In this document: piece by piece, positions 36,524-45,422 of the stretch
Numbering within the stretch: the first letter of the stretch is position 1
Layout of the letters: every line of letters starts with the position of its first letter
Source of the DNA: a virus
DNA length: 64,000 bases
Strand: one strand, 5' to 3'
Virus record (IMG/VR): IMGVR_UViG_3300037502_002960
Location: 1-64,000 of that record
Made by a program: the position numbers and the translations under genes
The notes under the pieces: model-generated
What the model saw: the letters and a program-made list of their open reading frames with translations, nothing else
What the model was told of the DNA's origin: nothing
Database searches by the model: none

Positions 36524-36552
36524 AGTATATCATTATTTTTTACTTTTGTCAA
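36524..36552 (-). promoter_or_regulatory. Early-type promoter, leftward
   Basis: TTGACA (36552-36547), 17 bp, TATACT (36529-36524) with TG before the -10. It starts the leftward sigma-like operon and is divergent from the 36598 promoter. Confidence 0.88.
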
Positions 36553-36597
36553 GTAAAAAATATACAATATTTCAAATATTCTGAATATTTTTTACCT

Positions 36598-36626
36598 TTG
36601 ACATAAATAAAAAATGATGTTATAAT
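36598..36626 (+). promoter_or_regulatory. Early-type promoter, rightward
   Basis: Perfect TTGACA, 17 bp, TATAAT, with the recurrent ATGTTATAAT ending. It drives the winged-helix gene. A partial inverted-repeat arm (GCAGGTAG at about 36631) follows the start point. Confidence 0.92.
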
Positions 36627-36665
36627 CTTAGCAGGTAGTTAAAAAATAGACTTGGTGGTGAAATA

Positions 36666-37484
36666 TTGATTGAAATTTTGCATGAGATAAAGAGAATGTA
36701 TGGCGAGGCTTACATACAAGTACCAAATAAGATTTTCAAAAATATATCTTCTGTTACAAATGATTCTAGACAAAACTCATTTTGCTTTTCATATATAACT
36801 TTGTTAGGATTTCTGTATAAATATACTGCTTACGTAAATCCAAATTTAAATACATATGTACAGGCAAAAGATATAAAGACTTTATTGGGCTACAGTGAAA
36901 AAACAAAGACAATCAACAGGTTAATAAAGGAAAACGGTATTCTAGAGGACAAAGGTTTTATAAAAACAACAAAAAAGATACCTGTATACGTAAGTTATAG
37001 TGATGATGAAATAAACGGTTATAAAATTATAGAGTTTACAACATTAGATAATATAAAAAACAGAGAAGAATACGATATGTTTAAAAAAATTATAAAAAAC
37101 AGAAACTACAAAATTCAAGAACCGATATATCTTTTTAATGTTGACGGGAAACACGGTACTCTCTATGACTACTCTAACACATTTAAAATAAATATATCTG
37201 AGTTTATTAAATTTATCGAAAACAAAGAAATGGGTAACATGGACATTATGTTTTATTATTATATTAAAAGTCAAACACAGAACAAAAACCATAGAGTTGC
37301 CCCAATATCAATATCATTACTAGAAAAGAATATTGGTTTTTCTAATTCTTCAATCTACAAAACAATAACAAAACTAGAAAAGCTAAATTTAATTTCGGTT
37401 ACAAAGAAAGGTTGGCAAAACATAAAAGATGGTAATAACCCAGAGCCAAATGATTTTTTCTTGAGTTACTTTTTAAGCAGGTAG
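36666..37484 (+). CDS. Winged-helix protein, candidate replication initiator or regulator
   Basis: The 272-residue protein starts at TTG behind GGTGGTGAAA. Residues 1-110 contain a first winged-helix-like domain (V-Q-A-K-D-I-K-T-L-L-G-Y-S), and residues 180-255 a second (I-S-I-S-L-L-E-K-N-I-G-F-S-N-S-S-I-Y; K-L-E-K-L-N-L-I-S-V). Two such domains are typical of plasmid/phage initiators of the RepA-N/DnaD type. Its last codons and stop lie inside the left arm of the first long inverted repeat, so protein and DNA element may work as initiator and origin. A transcription regulator is the alternative. Confidence 0.6.
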   Translation: MIEILHEIKRMYGEAYIQVPNKIFKNISSVTNDSRQNSFCFSYITLLGFLYKYTAYVNPNLNTYVQAKDIKTLLGYSEKTKTINRLIKENGILEDKGFIKTTKKIPVYVSYSDDEINGYKIIEFTTLDNIKNREEYDMFKKIIKNRNYKIQEPIYLFNVDGKHGTLYDYSNTFKINISEFIKFIENKEMGNMDIMFYYYIKSQTQNKNHRVAPISISLLEKNIGFSNSSIYKTITKLEKLNLISVTKKGWQNIKDGNNPEPNDFFLSYFLSR

Positions 37485-37610
37485 CTAAAGTAGAGAAATA
37501 TAATATATTATCTATTAACTAATATATATTTAATTTAGATATATATAATATTAAGATATATATTAAGTGTATTATATTTCTCTGTTTAAGCTACCTCCTA
37601 AAAAAGTAAC
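37465..37610. repeat. Long inverted repeat element, copy 1
   Basis: Left arm AGGTAGC(T/A)-type sequence 37479-37507 and right arm 37569-37596 are near-perfect complements (few mismatches), extended outward by GTTACTTTTT/AAAAAGTAAC. The arms contain GAGAAATATAATA. About 60 bp of A/T-only DNA separates them. The left end overlaps the stop codon of the winged-helix gene. Confidence 0.88.
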
Positions 37611-37789
37611 TCTTATTTTTTATTATTTACCACATAAGCAATACTATATGTTAGTGCTGGTTTTGTTTTATTCTTATAACGTATATGAGGACAAAAATAA
37701 GGCTATTCTAGGCTGTTTAAAACGTTGTTTAATGTATTTTATCGTTGGATATTTAAAAACGCCTTAAACGGCTTTATTTTAATTCTCAC
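37611..37789. other. Gap between inverted repeat copies, no gene supported
   Basis: This 179-bp stretch has AT-rich DNA and a short AACGCCTTAAACGGC-like near-palindrome at about 37755-37775. A 66-codon open frame (37567-37767) begins inside the repeat arm and lacks a ribosome-binding site, so it is not accepted. Confidence 0.5.
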
Positions 37790-37929
37790 AAGCAGGTAGC
37801 TAAAGTAGAGAAATATAATATATTTAATATATATATAACACTATATTAAATATATATCTAAATGTATTATATTAATATATATATAGTATATTATATTTCT
37901 CTACTTTAGCTACCTCCTTAGAAAGTAAC
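37790..37929. repeat. Long inverted repeat element, copy 2
   Basis: Left arm 37794-37822 and right arm 37887-37915 are perfectly complementary over 29 bp; an A/T-only spacer of 64 bp separates them. It lies 145 bp upstream of the promoter of the recombinase-like gene. The spacer differs from copies 1 and 3, so selection acts on the arms. Confidence 0.92.
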
Positions 37930-38074
37930 TTAAAATCCTTTTAAAACTGTTTTTAATTAATCTTGATAAATCATACTAAGAAGATATTAAAACGTCACTA
38001 CAGGCTTTATTTTAGCTCTCAAGCACATTTAAATGTCTCAGACAATGTAAAAATAAATATTTGTATTATTTTTC

Positions 38075-38103
38075 TTGACAAAAACAGAAAAGTATAATAT
38101 AAT
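38075..38103 (+). promoter_or_regulatory. Early-type promoter of the recombinase-like gene
   Basis: TTGACA, 17 bp, TATAAT. An extra TATAAT-like hexamer overlaps at 38093, and the AGGAG ribosome site follows at 38120. Confidence 0.85.
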
Positions 38104-38133
38104 AAAGTTATAATAACTTAGGAGATGATATCT

Positions 38134-39144
38134 GTGGAAGAAAAAGTTGTCCAGTTTAATTCAGATAACGATAAAAATGTTTTTGGTTGTATAGAAACTT
38201 TTTTAAAGAGGGTTTCGCAAAATAGTGAAAATACAAGAGTGTCATATGAAAGAGCCATTAGAGAATTTTTCAAAACAATGAGAAATAAAAGTATTGAGGA
38301 TTTAGTAGAAAAAGATTTAATTTTTACAAAACCTCAAATTGAAAGATACCAAACAAATCTAAGAGATAAGGTTAAATCTACAACTGTAAACAATAAAATA
38401 TCTGCTATTAAAAAATGTTATACAAAACTCGAAGACTATGGATTTGATGTAAAGGCAAGCTGGTTTAATGTTGAAAGGTATAATGAGTTTGATAAAGAAT
38501 CTTATGATGCACTGACTCATCAAGAAGTTGTAGACATTATTAATTATATTTCTACAACGAGAAAAGGTATAGAAAAATCCCTTTTAATTAGAATGGCGTA
38601 TGCAACAGCATTTAGAAAGCAATCCCTACTAGATTTAAAATGGTCAGACCTAGAAAATATCGATGGTCAATGGTTTATAAAAACTTTGGGTAAAGGTAAT
38701 AAATGGGATTATAAAAAAATATCTGATGAGCTGTATAAAGATTTGATTGAAATGAAAGATAATATGAAAAAAGATAGAGAGAATATTTTTGAGATAACAG
38801 TGAAAACACTAAACAGAATGATGAATCAAGTTAGAGATAATTTTGATTTTGGTTCAAGGAATATTGTTTTTCACTCATTCAAAAAATCTAGCATTAAAGA
38901 GGTTGCTCTATTAACAAATTATGATTTAAAAGCTATGCAAAGACAAGGTAATCATTCAAATATTTCAACGACATTAAATGACTATATGTCTGAAAAATCT
39001 ATGGATGAACTTGTAGTGGTTGACACTAATTCAAAAATAGACCTATCTGTTTTTGACAGTATGTCTAAAGAGGATTTGTTAAATATGATTAAATCTTCTG
39101 ATAGAACAACTCAAATAAAACTTTTAAATACTATGAAATCTTAG
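38134..39144 (+). CDS. Degenerate tyrosine recombinase-like DNA-binding protein
   Basis: The AGGAG site abuts an ATG at 38125, so the correctly spaced GTG at 38134 is the likely start (336 residues). Residues 15-110 look like a SAM-like core-binding domain; the C-terminal half has the recombinase fold. Active-site residues, numbered from GTG: R161 (A-T-A-F-R-K-Q), K in T-L-G-K-G-N-K, H247, H274 and Y284 remain, but the second arginine of H-x-x-R is Lys250 (H-S-F-K). Loss of this arginine normally abolishes or cripples strand cleavage. SPbeta MrpR (YopR) is a known repressor with a recombinase fold and no activity. The adjacent inverted repeats make the same role plausible here. Confidence 0.8.
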   Translation: MEEKVVQFNSDNDKNVFGCIETFLKRVSQNSENTRVSYERAIREFFKTMRNKSIEDLVEKDLIFTKPQIERYQTNLRDKVKSTTVNNKISAIKKCYTKLEDYGFDVKASWFNVERYNEFDKESYDALTHQEVVDIINYISTTRKGIEKSLLIRMAYATAFRKQSLLDLKWSDLENIDGQWFIKTLGKGNKWDYKKISDELYKDLIEMKDNMKKDRENIFEITVKTLNRMMNQVRDNFDFGSRNIVFHSFKKSSIKEVALLTNYDLKAMQRQGNHSNISTTLNDYMSEKSMDELVVVDTNSKIDLSVFDSMSKEDLLNMIKSSDRTTQIKLLNTMKS

Positions 39145-39153
39145 AATTTTTTG

Positions 39154-39182
39154 TTGACAGGCAAAAATAATAATGATATAAT
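39154..39182 (+). promoter_or_regulatory. Early-type promoter of the helicase gene
   Basis: TTGACA, 17 bp, TATAAT, with AATAATGA before the -10. Confidence 0.9.
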
Positions 39183-39213
39183 AGTATTAAAATAAAAGGG
39201 GCGGTGAAAGTTA

Positions 39214-41436
39214 TTGGATAAACATGAAATTAAAGTAAAACCAACCAGACAACTATTTTTTAATGATGATTCAATGTTTGGCATATTTGCCTGTAATGTT
39301 ATAGGTGGAGATGAAAACATAGAACTGAATGATTACTATAATATCAGTGTGAAAGGCAATATGCCTAAATTAGAAATCAATAATGAATATACTATGGTTG
39401 TTGAAAAAGACAGTAGAAGTAATTACAAAGGTAGCTACGCTCTAATTGAACTAAAGAAGGATAAACCAATTGAAATATCTGAGCAAAAAAGCTTTTTAGA
39501 GGCTCTATTGACAGAAAAGCAGGTTGAGAATATTTACAGCTTCTATAAAGAGACTGATGATGTTATTGGTATGATTGAAAAAGACACTTTTGATTATGAC
39601 CAAGTTAAAGGAATTGGTGAAAAAACAGTAGAAAAAATCAAAGAAAAAATTAAGTCAAATATGGGTCTAAGTGACCTGTTAATCTTTGCAACGAAATATG
39701 GCATATCTAACAAGATGATAGCAAACCTTATAAGAAACAATGACCCATATTATGTTATGGAACAAATCAAAAAGAATGTTTATTTCCTAACAAAGTTTGA
39801 TGGATTTGGGTTTTTGAAAGCCGATGAAATAGCAAAAAATATTGGTTTTGATATGTCATCAATTGAGCGTATTAATGCTTGTGTTGAATATGTTATTTCA
39901 GAGGAAGTTTCAAGTGGTAATTCTTGGATTCAAGACAAAGATTTAATTAATAAAGTTGTTGATTTAACAGACTTGTCAAGAGATTGGATTATAAAAAATC
40001 TTGATGAAATAAAGGTTAAAAACGAATATATTGTGCTTGATAAAGATAGATATGCAAAAAAATCAGTCTATGAGGCAGAAAAATACGTAGCTGAAAGATT
40101 AAAAGGTATCTGTCAGAAACAAGAAGAGAAAATTGTTAGAAACAATATTTTCACAGATGATGAGATAAAAAATTACCTTGATGAATACTGTAAAGAAAAT
40201 AATGTAAAACTTGACCAAAAACAAATTGAATTCTTTTATGAATTCAATAATAATAATGTTATGGCTCTTATTGGTAACGCAGGTATGGGTAAATCATTCT
40301 TGATTGGAATTTTAATTAATTTGATTGAGAAGAAAGAAGGAATTAGTTATTCTCTTATGACCCCAACAGGTAAGAGCGCAAAAGTTTTGAGCGGATACAC
40401 AAAAAGAGAAGCAAAAACAATACACAGAGAAATAGGTTATGGTCACGGGAGTGAAAATTCAGAATATAAAAACCCTGTAAACAATGACATTATAGTTGTT
40501 GACGAGGTTTCAATGTGTGATGTGTTTTTAATGAAAAACCTATTAAGTGCTATCACAAAAAACGATGCAAAAATTCTTTTTGTTGGTGACGATGAACAGT
40601 TACCGTCAGTTTCTGTTGGTAGATTTATGTATGATATGATTGAGAGTGGTGTTGTGCCTGTCTTAAGATTAAGAAAAGTGTTTAGACAAAGTGAAGGCGG
40701 AATGCTTGATATTGCCACTAAGACAAGACAAGGAATTTCTTTCTTAGGAAATTATGATAGTGGGAGAAAGGTCTTTGGTAAAGATTGTGTGTTTTGGTTG
40801 GTAGACCAAGAGCACATGAAGAGTGGCTTGATATACAATTATAAAAATGTTATCAAAAAATTTGACCCCAAAGATGTATTGATTCTAACACCAACAAACA
40901 AGGGTAATCTAGGCACTGTTGAATTAAACAAAGAAATTCAGTCTATAGTTAATCCTCCTGCACAAAATAAAAAAGAGTTTAAGGTTGGTAAAAAAGAAGA
41001 CCCTAAAATCTATCGTGTTGGTGATATGGTGATGAACTTATCAAATAAATATGACATTGAAACTGAAAGTGGTATCGCAGATATATTCAACGGTGACACT
41101 GGTGAAATATTAGATATTAATCTAGAAGAAAAAGTTATGATTATATTAATAGACGGAATGAAAGTTTTATTTCCTTTGTCAGATGTTTATAATGATTTAT
41201 CTCATGCTTGGGCAACAACCATACATAAATCACAAGGTAGTGGATATGATGTTGTTATTTCTGTAATTGATAAGTCATCTACATTCCAGTTAAATAAAAA
41301 TTTACTTTATACTGGTTTGACTCGTGCTAAAAAATACAAACTAGTATTAACACAACCATATACCTTCAATAGTGCGTTGAAAAAATCCTCAAGCCTAGAT
41401 AGAAAAAGTTTTTTAAAAGAGTTTTTAACAAATTAG
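39214..41436 (+). CDS. RecD2-like SF1 helicase
   Basis: The 740-residue protein starts at TTG behind GGCGGTGAAA. The N-terminal third includes a helix-hairpin-helix-like segment (V-K-G-I-G-E-K-T-V-E-K-I) and further helical DNA-binding repeats as in RecD2. The helicase core has Walker A G-N-A-G-M-G-K-S-F (about residue 355), Walker B I-I-V-V-D-E-V-S-M, a Q-G-I-S segment and C-terminal motif VI region W-A-T-T-I-H-K-S-Q-G-S-G-Y and L-T-R-A-K. It should unwind DNA 5' to 3' in replication or recombination. Its own promoter places it early. Confidence 0.92.
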   Translation: MDKHEIKVKPTRQLFFNDDSMFGIFACNVIGGDENIELNDYYNISVKGNMPKLEINNEYTMVVEKDSRSNYKGSYALIELKKDKPIEISEQKSFLEALLTEKQVENIYSFYKETDDVIGMIEKDTFDYDQVKGIGEKTVEKIKEKIKSNMGLSDLLIFATKYGISNKMIANLIRNNDPYYVMEQIKKNVYFLTKFDGFGFLKADEIAKNIGFDMSSIERINACVEYVISEEVSSGNSWIQDKDLINKVVDLTDLSRDWIIKNLDEIKVKNEYIVLDKDRYAKKSVYEAEKYVAERLKGICQKQEEKIVRNNIFTDDEIKNYLDEYCKENNVKLDQKQIEFFYEFNNNNVMALIGNAGMGKSFLIGILINLIEKKEGISYSLMTPTGKSAKVLSGYTKREAKTIHREIGYGHGSENSEYKNPVNNDIIVVDEVSMCDVFLMKNLLSAITKNDAKILFVGDDEQLPSVSVGRFMYDMIESGVVPVLRLRKVFRQSEGGMLDIATKTRQGISFLGNYDSGRKVFGKDCVFWLVDQEHMKSGLIYNYKNVIKKFDPKDVLILTPTNKGNLGTVELNKEIQSIVNPPAQNKKEFKVGKKEDPKIYRVGDMVMNLSNKYDIETESGIADIFNGDTGEILDINLEEKVMIILIDGMKVLFPLSDVYNDLSHAWATTIHKSQGSGYDVVISVIDKSSTFQLNKNLLYTGLTRAKKYKLVLTQPYTFNSALKKSSSLDRKSFLKEFLTN

Positions 41437-41446
41437 TTAAAAGCTC

Positions 41447-41475
41447 TTGACAAAAACAAAAAATAATGATATAAT
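41447..41475 (+). promoter_or_regulatory. Early-type promoter
   Basis: CTTGACAAAAAC start, 17-bp spacer, TATAAT preceded by ATGA. It drives the 310-residue unknown gene at 41503. Confidence 0.92.
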
Positions 41476-41502
41476 ATATTTATATAAATTAGGAGGTATT
41501 CT

Positions 41503-42435
41503 ATGGTAAAACCAATTGTATATGATATTAAAAATGATAATGCTGGTATTTTTGACAGCATTGTATTCAAAGATGGTGAGTTTTATGTTTTAGCCAATTT
41601 TCAAGGTGGCTTAAACTATGTAAAAGAATCTGAGACAAATATTATTGAACCAATTTTTATAGACCATCCAAAAGTAGGAAACGTTTATAATGGTGATATT
41701 TTCAAAGATGATGAAGAAAACCCAGTATTCTCTATTGAGTTTAGCGAATTAGATGATACAAAATTAAAGTTAGTGGAATATCTTAATAATGGTGGAAAAG
41801 ATGAAACAGACATTGATAAAGATACTGCTGTAGAAATTATTAGTGGAGGTAAATTACTAGGAAACATTTATTTAAAAGACAATCCAGAAAGTTACTTGAA
41901 AGAGATTAACAGTGTTTATACACCTAATTTTAAAATTAAAGTTGTTAAGCACGGGAAAGAGATTATGTATGCTTGCAATAATGTACGAGACGAAGTAATT
42001 GATTTAATTTCTGTTTCATTTATTGGTTTTGACATGGTTGATGAACAATACGTCCGTATTACATACGACCACAATGAATATCAACAGTTAGTTGAAAAGG
42101 ATTTTATTAAAGATTTAACAGATGCTGAAGCTTTTGGGGAATTGGAGAAAATTCTTTACGGAGATACAAGCAAAGGGTGTGATTCTGAAGAAGATTTATG
42201 CTCTGATATTTATATTGATGATAGTAATGGGGTAAAAGGTTTTGACTCTTTTACTGGCAAATTTGAGATTGATGGAGAAGATGTAGCAACTTTTGATTTT
42301 TCAAATATGTCAATCGATGCTGATAAAATTACAATCACTTCTGATGAAGTCTTAACAGTTGGAAACAGTAAGCCTAAAAAATGTGAAAAATGTCTCAGAG
42401 AATATAAAAATTGCATGTGTGATTTATGGGACTAA
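41503..42435 (+). CDS. Unknown protein with a C-terminal zinc knuckle
   Basis: The 310-residue acidic protein has AGGAGG upstream of ATG. It has beta-rich segments (F-Y-V-L-A-N-F-Q-G-G; F-K-I-K-V-V-K-H-G-K) and ends with C-E-K-C-L-R-E-Y-K-N-C-M-C, which could bind one zinc. It is strongly promoted and first in an early operon with the following genes. No family recognised; a host-takeover or nucleic-acid-binding role is possible. Confidence 0.75.
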   Translation: MVKPIVYDIKNDNAGIFDSIVFKDGEFYVLANFQGGLNYVKESETNIIEPIFIDHPKVGNVYNGDIFKDDEENPVFSIEFSELDDTKLKLVEYLNNGGKDETDIDKDTAVEIISGGKLLGNIYLKDNPESYLKEINSVYTPNFKIKVVKHGKEIMYACNNVRDEVIDLISVSFIGFDMVDEQYVRITYDHNEYQQLVEKDFIKDLTDAEAFGELEKILYGDTSKGCDSEEDLCSDIYIDDSNGVKGFDSFTGKFEIDGEDVATFDFSNMSIDADKITITSDEVLTVGNSKPKKCEKCLREYKNCMCDLWD

Positions 42436-42446
42436 AGGAGGATAAT

Positions 42447-42692
42447 ATGAATAATACACAAGAGTTTTTTGATGCGGTACAGTCATTTACAGAATCTTAC
42501 GATGGTACAGAATTAGTTGTTAGAGTTAAAAATGGTGAGCCAATTAGTTTGTTTTTATCTATTGACCACTTTGGAACGATGAAAGTAGAGCCAACATTAG
42601 AGGGTCTATCTGAAATCAATGATAAAATGGTGCATATTGAAAAAGATGTTAACAAAATTAAAAAAGCAATGAAAGATGCTAAAAATTTATAA
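42447..42692 (+). CDS. Small unknown early protein
   Basis: The 81-residue protein starts at ATG 42447 behind AAAGGAGG; an upstream ATG in frame lacks a ribosome site. It is acidic with a C-terminal helix (K-M-V-H-I-E-K-D-V-N-K-I-K-K-A-M). It follows the 310-residue gene by 11 nt. Function unknown. Confidence 0.7.
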   Translation: MNNTQEFFDAVQSFTESYDGTELVVRVKNGEPISLFLSIDHFGTMKVEPTLEGLSEINDKMVHIEKDVNKIKKAMKDAKNL

Positions 42693-42701
42693 ACAGTAAA
42701 A

Positions 42702-42726
42702 TTAGCCTACTAATATAGTAGGCTAA
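42702..42726 (+). terminator. Strong hairpin without U-tract
   Basis: An 11-bp perfect stem TTAGCCTACTA with a 3-nt loop follows the stop codon. AAGTCTT rather than a U-run follows, so it may protect mRNA 3' ends or serve as an operator rather than terminate fully. Confidence 0.6.
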
Positions 42727-42750
42727 AAGTCTTACAAAAGAGGTGGTATT

Positions 42751-43155
42751 TTGTCAGAATTAAAAGTTGGAAGTTATGTTGTTGTTAATAACCCTAGTTG
42801 TTTGAATTATGGTTTAAAAGGTTTTGTTACAGAAGTATTTGAAGATTATGTGTATCCTGTGAATATAGAGTTTGATGATGAGTCAAAAGAAGATAACAAG
42901 TATAGAGAAAGCGAGAATTTATACCTATTATCTGAAGTAAAAGTTTTGCAAGATGCAGATTCTGCAGATTCTGAAGAGTCGGAACAAGGCAAAAAAGCGC
43001 CTAATATTTATGAAAGAATTGACTATATTATAAAAGAGATAGCAAACCTTGATACAAAAATCGAGAATAAAGCATATGCAGTTAAAAACCTAAAAAGTGC
43101 TCAGAATTGGCTTTACAGAGAAGAGTTTTTTAAGGATGTAGAAGATGAACAATAA
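42751..43155 (+). CDS. Small KOW/SH3-like unknown protein
   Basis: The 134-residue protein starts at TTG behind GAGGTGG. Residues 1-60 resemble an SH3/KOW-type barrel (V-G-S-Y-V-V-V-N-N-P; L-K-G-F-V-T-E-V-F), a Ser/Glu linker follows, then a helical tail (E-R-I-D-Y-I-I-K-E-I-A-N-L-D-T-K). It overlaps the next gene by 11 nt. Function unknown. Confidence 0.7.
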   Translation: MSELKVGSYVVVNNPSCLNYGLKGFVTEVFEDYVYPVNIEFDDESKEDNKYRESENLYLLSEVKVLQDADSADSEESEQGKKAPNIYERIDYIIKEIANLDTKIENKAYAVKNLKSAQNWLYREEFFKDVEDEQ

Positions 43156-43498
43156 AGAAGATAAAAAGTTTAAAAAGTCTATAAAAAAAATATCAAAAAA
43201 TCCAACAATTAACTATAAAGTATGGGAAATGTTTGTGGACATAGGTTTTTATAAATATGTTATGTCATTAACAGATAGCTCAGAAGACCTAGATACAGTT
43301 ATATCTTTTATTGAAAGAGTTTTTGACACAGTAGATGTAAATAAAACTATTGAACTAGCTAAAAAAATAGAAGATATGAATGAAGATGAGATTGTAAGTG
43401 AGTCTTTCAAACATGTTCCAGACAAAGATTTGTCTAGATACATTATGTTATTAGAGTATATGTCTATGAAAATAGGTGAAAGAAATGAAAACAGCTAA
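43145..43498 (+). CDS. Helical unknown early protein
   Basis: The 117-residue all-helical protein (F-I-E-R-V-F-D-T-V-D-V-N-K; S-R-Y-I-M-L-L-E-Y-M-S-M-K) overlaps the SH3-like gene upstream and a 19-codon frame downstream. No motif recognised. Confidence 0.65.
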   Translation: MNNKEDKKFKKSIKKISKNPTINYKVWEMFVDIGFYKYVMSLTDSSEDLDTVISFIERVFDTVDVNKTIELAKKIEDMNEDEIVSESFKHVPDKDLSRYIMLLEYMSMKIGERNENS

Positions 43499-43544
43499 AA
43501 CATTATATAGAAGAATAGTGATATTTTTATCTAAATTCATTTAA
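43485..43544 (+). CDS. Possible 19-residue basic amphipathic peptide
   Basis: ATG overlaps the end of the upstream gene. The peptide is basic then hydrophobic (L-Y-R-R-I-V-I-F-L-S-K-F-I) and is followed two bases later by a terminator. Small membrane-active peptides of this kind occur in phages, but it could be fortuitous. Confidence 0.3.
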   Translation: MKTAKTLYRRIVIFLSKFI

Positions 43545-43546
43545 GG

Positions 43547-43573
43547 CAGATTAGTTAATTAATCTGTCTTTTT
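43547..43573 (+). terminator. Intrinsic terminator
   Basis: A 7-bp stem CAGATTA/TAATCTG with a 6-nt loop is followed by TCTTTTT. It ends the 41.5-43.5 kb operon just before the next promoter. Confidence 0.85.
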
Positions 43574-43576
43574 CTA

Positions 43577-43605
43577 TTGACAAAAATAAAAAATAATGCT
43601 ATAAT
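43577..43605 (+). promoter_or_regulatory. Early-type promoter
   Basis: TTGACAAAAAT, 17-bp spacer, TATAAT after ATGC. It lies directly beyond the terminator and drives the exonuclease gene at 43626. Confidence 0.92.
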
Positions 43606-43613
43606 ATAAATAG

Positions 43614-44155
<542 letters not shown>

Positions 44156-44156
<1 letters not shown>

Positions 44157-44452
44157 TGACTGTTACCTTAGAGACTAAAGATAGAAAAACTTTAATATTA
44201 AAAGAAAATAGATGCTATTCTACGTATGAAGAAAAAGATAATGGTGAGATAGTTAATATTTTGAATTTATCTTTATACTTTTCTACCTATCAGATGGCAA
44301 GTATTATAAGAAAAGGTGTCAGTCTAAAAGATTTTTGCAGAGAAACAAAGGTTGTTCACCTAAAGGTAGGAGAAAAGGTTAAATCTTTTATTGTTGGGGA
44401 TTTAATTGATATTGATTATAAAGAAAATACGGTTAGGTGGGAGATAGAATAA
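44156..44452 (+). CDS. Small unknown protein
   Basis: The 98-residue protein starts at ATG 44156, overlapping the exonuclease stop; GTG one codon earlier is also possible. It is beta-rich with L-Y-F-S-T-Y-Q-M-A-S-I-I and G-E-K-V-K-S-F-I-V-G-D. It overlaps the phosphodiesterase start by one base. No domain recognised. Confidence 0.65.
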
Positions 44453-45018
44453 TGGAATATATTACTTCTGATTTACATTTTGGTCATAAAAATATTTGTG
44501 GCGAGAACGGTTTTTGTACAACAAGAAAACATTTTAAAGATGTTGATGAGATGAATGAAGCAATTATTGAAAACTGGAATAAAAAGGTTAATAAAAATGA
44601 TAAGGTTTATGTATTAGGTGATTTATGTATGAACATGAAACCAAATGACCTCTTTGAAACTATGAATCAGTTAAAAGGTGAGATTTGGTTGGTTAAAGGA
44701 AACCATGATAATAATAGAATCTTTAAAGCATTAGTTAATGGAAATCCAGAAAAGTTTAAACTAATTCCTATGGGGGATATTGTAAAAAGAAATGGAATTC
44801 AATATTATTTGACACACTATCCGCAAGGTTTAGGTGAAAAAAGACGTAAAATTAGAAACTTATGCGGACACATTCACGAAGAAATTGCTAGAGACCCTAA
44901 TGTTATGAACGTTGGTATTGATTCACCAGAGATTGATACAAAGAACTTTGGTGAACCAGTTGAGTTACAACATGCAATGGATTTATTGGATGAAAAGTTT
45001 AAAAAATCTATTGAATAA
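44452..45018 (+). CDS. Calcineurin-like phosphodiesterase
   Basis: The 188-residue protein is started at ATG 44452, seven bases after GGTGGGAG. It has the full metallophosphoesterase set: T-S-D-L-H-F-G-H, G-D-L-C, G-N-H-D, T-H-Y-P and C-G-H-I-H. It belongs to the compact single-domain phosphodiesterases, often found in phages, which hydrolyse cyclic nucleotides or nucleic acid ends. It is made with the exonuclease, so nucleic acid processing is a reasonable guess. Confidence 0.87.
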   Translation: MEYITSDLHFGHKNICGENGFCTTRKHFKDVDEMNEAIIENWNKKVNKNDKVYVLGDLCMNMKPNDLFETMNQLKGEIWLVKGNHDNNRIFKALVNGNPEKFKLIPMGDIVKRNGIQYYLTHYPQGLGEKRRKIRNLCGHIHEEIARDPNVMNVGIDSPEIDTKNFGEPVELQHAMDLLDEKFKKSIE

Positions 45019-45035
45019 ACAAGGAGTGTAAAGTT

Positions 45036-45200
45036 TTGGAAAATTTTAAAATTAAATATTATAGATTACTAGAAGATTGGGCAGATTTAAAGTCTGATTA
45101 TAAAGATACAGTCGAGGCTCTAAAGGAAACTGAACAAATCTTAAATGATTATGAAGAAGCTTTTTATTTTAATGAATTTTCAGAAAAAGATAATGAGTAG
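45036..45200 (+). CDS. 54-residue unknown protein
   Basis: TTG start with AAGGAGTG, correctly spaced. The product is acidic and coiled-coil-like (Y-R-L-L-E-D-W-A-D-L-K-S-D-Y-K; A-L-K-E-T-E-Q-I-L-N-D-Y-E-E). It ends at TAG; the next frame continues in phase one codon later. Confidence 0.65.
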   Translation: MENFKIKYYRLLEDWADLKSDYKDTVEALKETEQILNDYEEAFYFNEFSEKDNE

Positions 45201-45203
45201 ATT

Positions 45204-45383
45204 ATGATTATTATTGATGGAAAAGAGTATAAAAAGTTTAATGAAATAGTTGATTTTTTCGAGAAAAAGTATGATTTTTCGTGTATTTATTGGAAAAATG
45301 CAGTAAAAACAGGTGACTTTCATACAATTTTTGATTTTTTAGTTAAAAATGGAGTAAAAGAGAATATTGAATTAAAATATTGA
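45204..45383 (+). CDS. 59-residue unknown protein, in phase with the preceding gene
   Basis: The ATG is one codon after the upstream TAG, in the same frame, and lacks a clear ribosome site. The product (D-G-K-E-Y-K-K-F-N-E-I-V-D-F-F; W-K-N-A-V-K-T-G-D-F-H) looks genuine. It may be expressed by reinitiation or by read-through of the UAG as a fusion. Confidence 0.55.
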   Translation: MIIIDGKEYKKFNEIVDFFEKKYDFSCIYWKNAVKTGDFHTIFDFLVKNGVKENIELKY

Positions 45384-45422
45384 GTTAAAATAGGGTTAAA
45401 AATAAATTAATAGGAGAATAAT

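Noticed and set aside
36598-37484. Arbitrium receptor gene (AimR) at the start of the early region
   Set aside because: The product lacks the expected TPR-rich length, and no small secreted peptide gene follows.
37567-37767. 66-codon open frame between inverted repeat copies
   Set aside because: It begins inside the repeat arm, lacks a ribosome-binding site and has no protein-like composition.
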